Below are positions 62,405 through 64,000 of a DNA stretch of 64,000 bases, one piece after another. The notes under the pieces are model-generated. The model saw only the letters and a program-made list of their open reading frames with translations, did not search any database and was not told the origin of the DNA. Positions within the stretch are counted from its first letter, which is position 1. The number at the start of each line of letters is the position of its first letter. The stretch is from Acetobacter aceti NBRC 14818 (GTDB lineage: Bacteria > Pseudomonadota > Alphaproteobacteria > Acetobacterales > Acetobacteraceae). The stretch is from the NCBI RefSeq assembly GCF_000193495.2, contig NZ_AP023410.1, positions 2,356,001-2,420,000 of the forward strand, written 5' to 3'. The translations under genes were made by a program, and so were the position numbers.

Positions 62405-64000
62405 AACTGCATTTCGAGCCGGATCTCGATTACCAGCATGACGCTATCGAAGCTGTCTGTGACCTGTTTCGCGGACAGGAGATCAATCGCACTGCGTTTA
62501 CCGTCACCCGGCAAACCGCGGATAACGTGCAACAGGAACTGGGCCTCGTTGAAAATGCGATGGGCATCGGCAACCGCCTGACCCTGCGGGACGACGAGAT
62601 CCTTGCCAATCTCAACGAGATTCAGCTTCGCAACGGGCTGCCGCCTGCCACCAGCCTTGCGTCCAGTGATTTCACTGTCGAGATGGAGACGGGCACCGGC
62701 AAAACCTAAGTCTATCTGCGCACGATCTTTGAACTGAACAAACGCTTCGGCTTTACCAAATTCGTGATTGTGGTGCCGTCTATCGCCATCAAGGAAGGCG
62801 TCTATAAAACCCTTCAGATTACCGAAGAACATTTTAAAGGCCTCTATTCCGGACAGTCCTTCGATTATTTTCTCTACGATTCATCAAGGCTGGGTCAGGT
62901 AAGCACCTTCGCCAACAGTCCGACCATTCAGATCATGGTCGTGACCGTCGGAGCAATCAACAAGAAGGATGTGAACAACCTCTACAAGGACAGCGAGAAA
63001 ACCGGTGGTGAAACACCCATTGATCTGATCCGCGCCACGCGCCCCGTCATCATCGTGGATGAACCGCAAACCGTGGACGGTGGCCTGAAAGGACAGGGCA
63101 AGCAGGCGCTGGAGGCCATGAATCCACTCTGCACGCTGCGATATTCAGCCACCCATGTGGATAAACACCACATGGTGTACCGTCTGGATGCGGTGGATGC
63201 CTATGAGCGCAAGCTAGTCAAACAGATCGAGGTTGCCTCGCTCGAAGTCGAGGGCGGCCACAACAAGGCCTATCTCCGTTTTCTCTCTGCCAGCACTGTG
63301 CGCGGTGCTGTGACCACCAGGGTCGAAATCGATGTAAAGCAGAAGAATGGGAAAGTTCGCCGCCAGCAGGTCACCATACAGGACGGAGACGATCTGGAGG
63401 ACAAGACGGGCCGCGCTATCTACAAGGATTGCCGCATTGGAGAAATCCGCGTGGCTGGTGGCGACAGCCTTCTGGAAGTGAAAACCCCCGGCTTTCAAAC
63501 CGTTCTCTCCGTTGGGCAGGCGATCGGTGACGTGGACGCCGATGATATCAGTCGGCTGATGATCCGCCGCACCATCATCGAACATCTTGAAAAGGAGCGC
63601 CGTCTTGCTCCGCTGGGCATTAAGGTGCTCAGCCTGTTCTTTATCGATGCAGTGGAATACTACCGTTTTTACGACGAGAACGGAAACGCTGTGAAAGGCA
63701 AATATGCGACGATCTTCGAGGACGAATATCGCCGCGCCGCTAGGCGTCCAGAGTTCGCCAGTCTGTTCAGGGAAGTTGATCTCTCCACTGATGCGGAGGA
63801 TGTCCATGATGGCTATTTCTCCATCGACAAGAACAGGCGCTGGACCGACACGGCCGAGAACAATCAGGCCAACCGTGACAGTGCCGAACGCGCCTACAGC
63901 CTCATCATGAAGGATAAGGAGAAGCTGCTCAGCTTTGATACGAATCTCAAATTCATCTTCTCCCACTCCGCGTTGAAAGAAGGCTGGGATAACCCCAATG
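62401..64000 (+). pseudogene. res: Type III restriction subunit (Res), interrupted by a stop after Walker A; cut by window edge
   Basis: From ATG 62401 (MKLHFEPDLDYQHDAIEAV) the frame reaches METGTGKT, the Walker A motif, then a TAA at 62707-62709 (codon 103). The same frame continues open for at least 1290 bases with VYLRTIFELNKRFG, VIIVDEPQTVDG (DEPQ motif II), LRYSATHVD and later FIFSHSALKEGWDNPN (motif VI region), all conserved Res helicase sequence. Family members have KTY at this point, so one change (TAC or TAT to TAA) explains it. The full protein cannot be made without readthrough; the cell would have Mod but no restriction. The C-terminal endonuclease region is beyond the window. 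Confidence 0.88.

Noticed and set aside
1-64000. CRISPR array
   Set aside because: No regularly spaced direct repeats with unique spacers and no cas genes were seen.

Overview
The window looks like chromosome of an acetic acid bacterium (Alphaproteobacteria, Acetobacteraceae, most like Acetobacter). The reasons are a membrane-bound PQQ glucose dehydrogenase, a Tat-type gluconolactonase, a cyanide-insensitive bd oxidase (CioAB), a mannitol-type polyol dehydrogenase, Mla lipid-transport genes, and worn IS5 and IS481 family remnants. This assignment rests on gene content only; no rRNA is present.

Layout. (1) 1-3657: an arsenic operon on the minus strand, arsR-arsC-arsB-arsH plus a truncated arsO, bracketed by broken IS5-family pieces. 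(2) 3.8-17.2 kb, all plus strand and lower in GC than its flanks: a gene for a double-glycine-leader peptide, about 950 bp of gene-free AT-rich DNA, then a compact biosynthetic cluster. The cluster holds a single-polypeptide FAAL-PCP-Cy-A-PCP synthetase, a type II thioesterase, an EmrA/EmrB/NodT-like tripartite exporter, a membrane di-iron fatty acid hydroxylase-like protein and an Sfp-type phosphopantetheinyl transferase. The adenylation pocket reads as a cysteine code and the condensation domain carries the DxxxxD heterocyclisation motif. The predicted product is therefore a 2-alkyl(ene)-thiazoline-4-carboxylate made from a fatty acid and cysteine, possibly hydroxylated, and exported. I do not recognise this cluster as a described pathway, and it is the best candidate for an undescribed system here. 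(3) 17.3-31 kb: housekeeping and periplasmic genes (ettA, a tRNA with CAU anticodon, ppa, an O-acyltransferase, a lipoprotein hydrolase with a DUF4105 protein, gcd) and a decayed aldehyde dehydrogenase. (4) 30-43 kb: an Spx-like protein, a sulfotransferase, a GT25 glycosyltransferase, cioAB with a DUF2474 small subunit, gluconolactonase, a solute-binding-like protein, a GST, a cold-shock protein, PEBP, DUF2076 and mlaA-mlaC. (5) 43-45.5 kb: an orphan nuoM followed by IS481 and IS5 remnants. (6) 45.5-50.6 kb: nfuA and a surface-polysaccharide set (O-antigen ligase, glycosyltransferase, an alpha/beta-hydrolase-like protein). (7) 50.6-60 kb: a solute symporter, a small GNAT, a mannitol dehydrogenase family protein, an Rrf2-cupin-SDR operon, nagA, guaA and a HigA-like antitoxin without a toxin. 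(8) 60-64 kb: a type III restriction-modification locus whose res gene has an in-frame stop directly after Walker A and runs off the right edge.

Two families of intergenic palindromic repeats are scattered between genes. One is a nested structure built on a GTTTTTGGTGAAGC arm (four copies); the other is a GGGATCAAAG...GGGGC hairpin (two copies).
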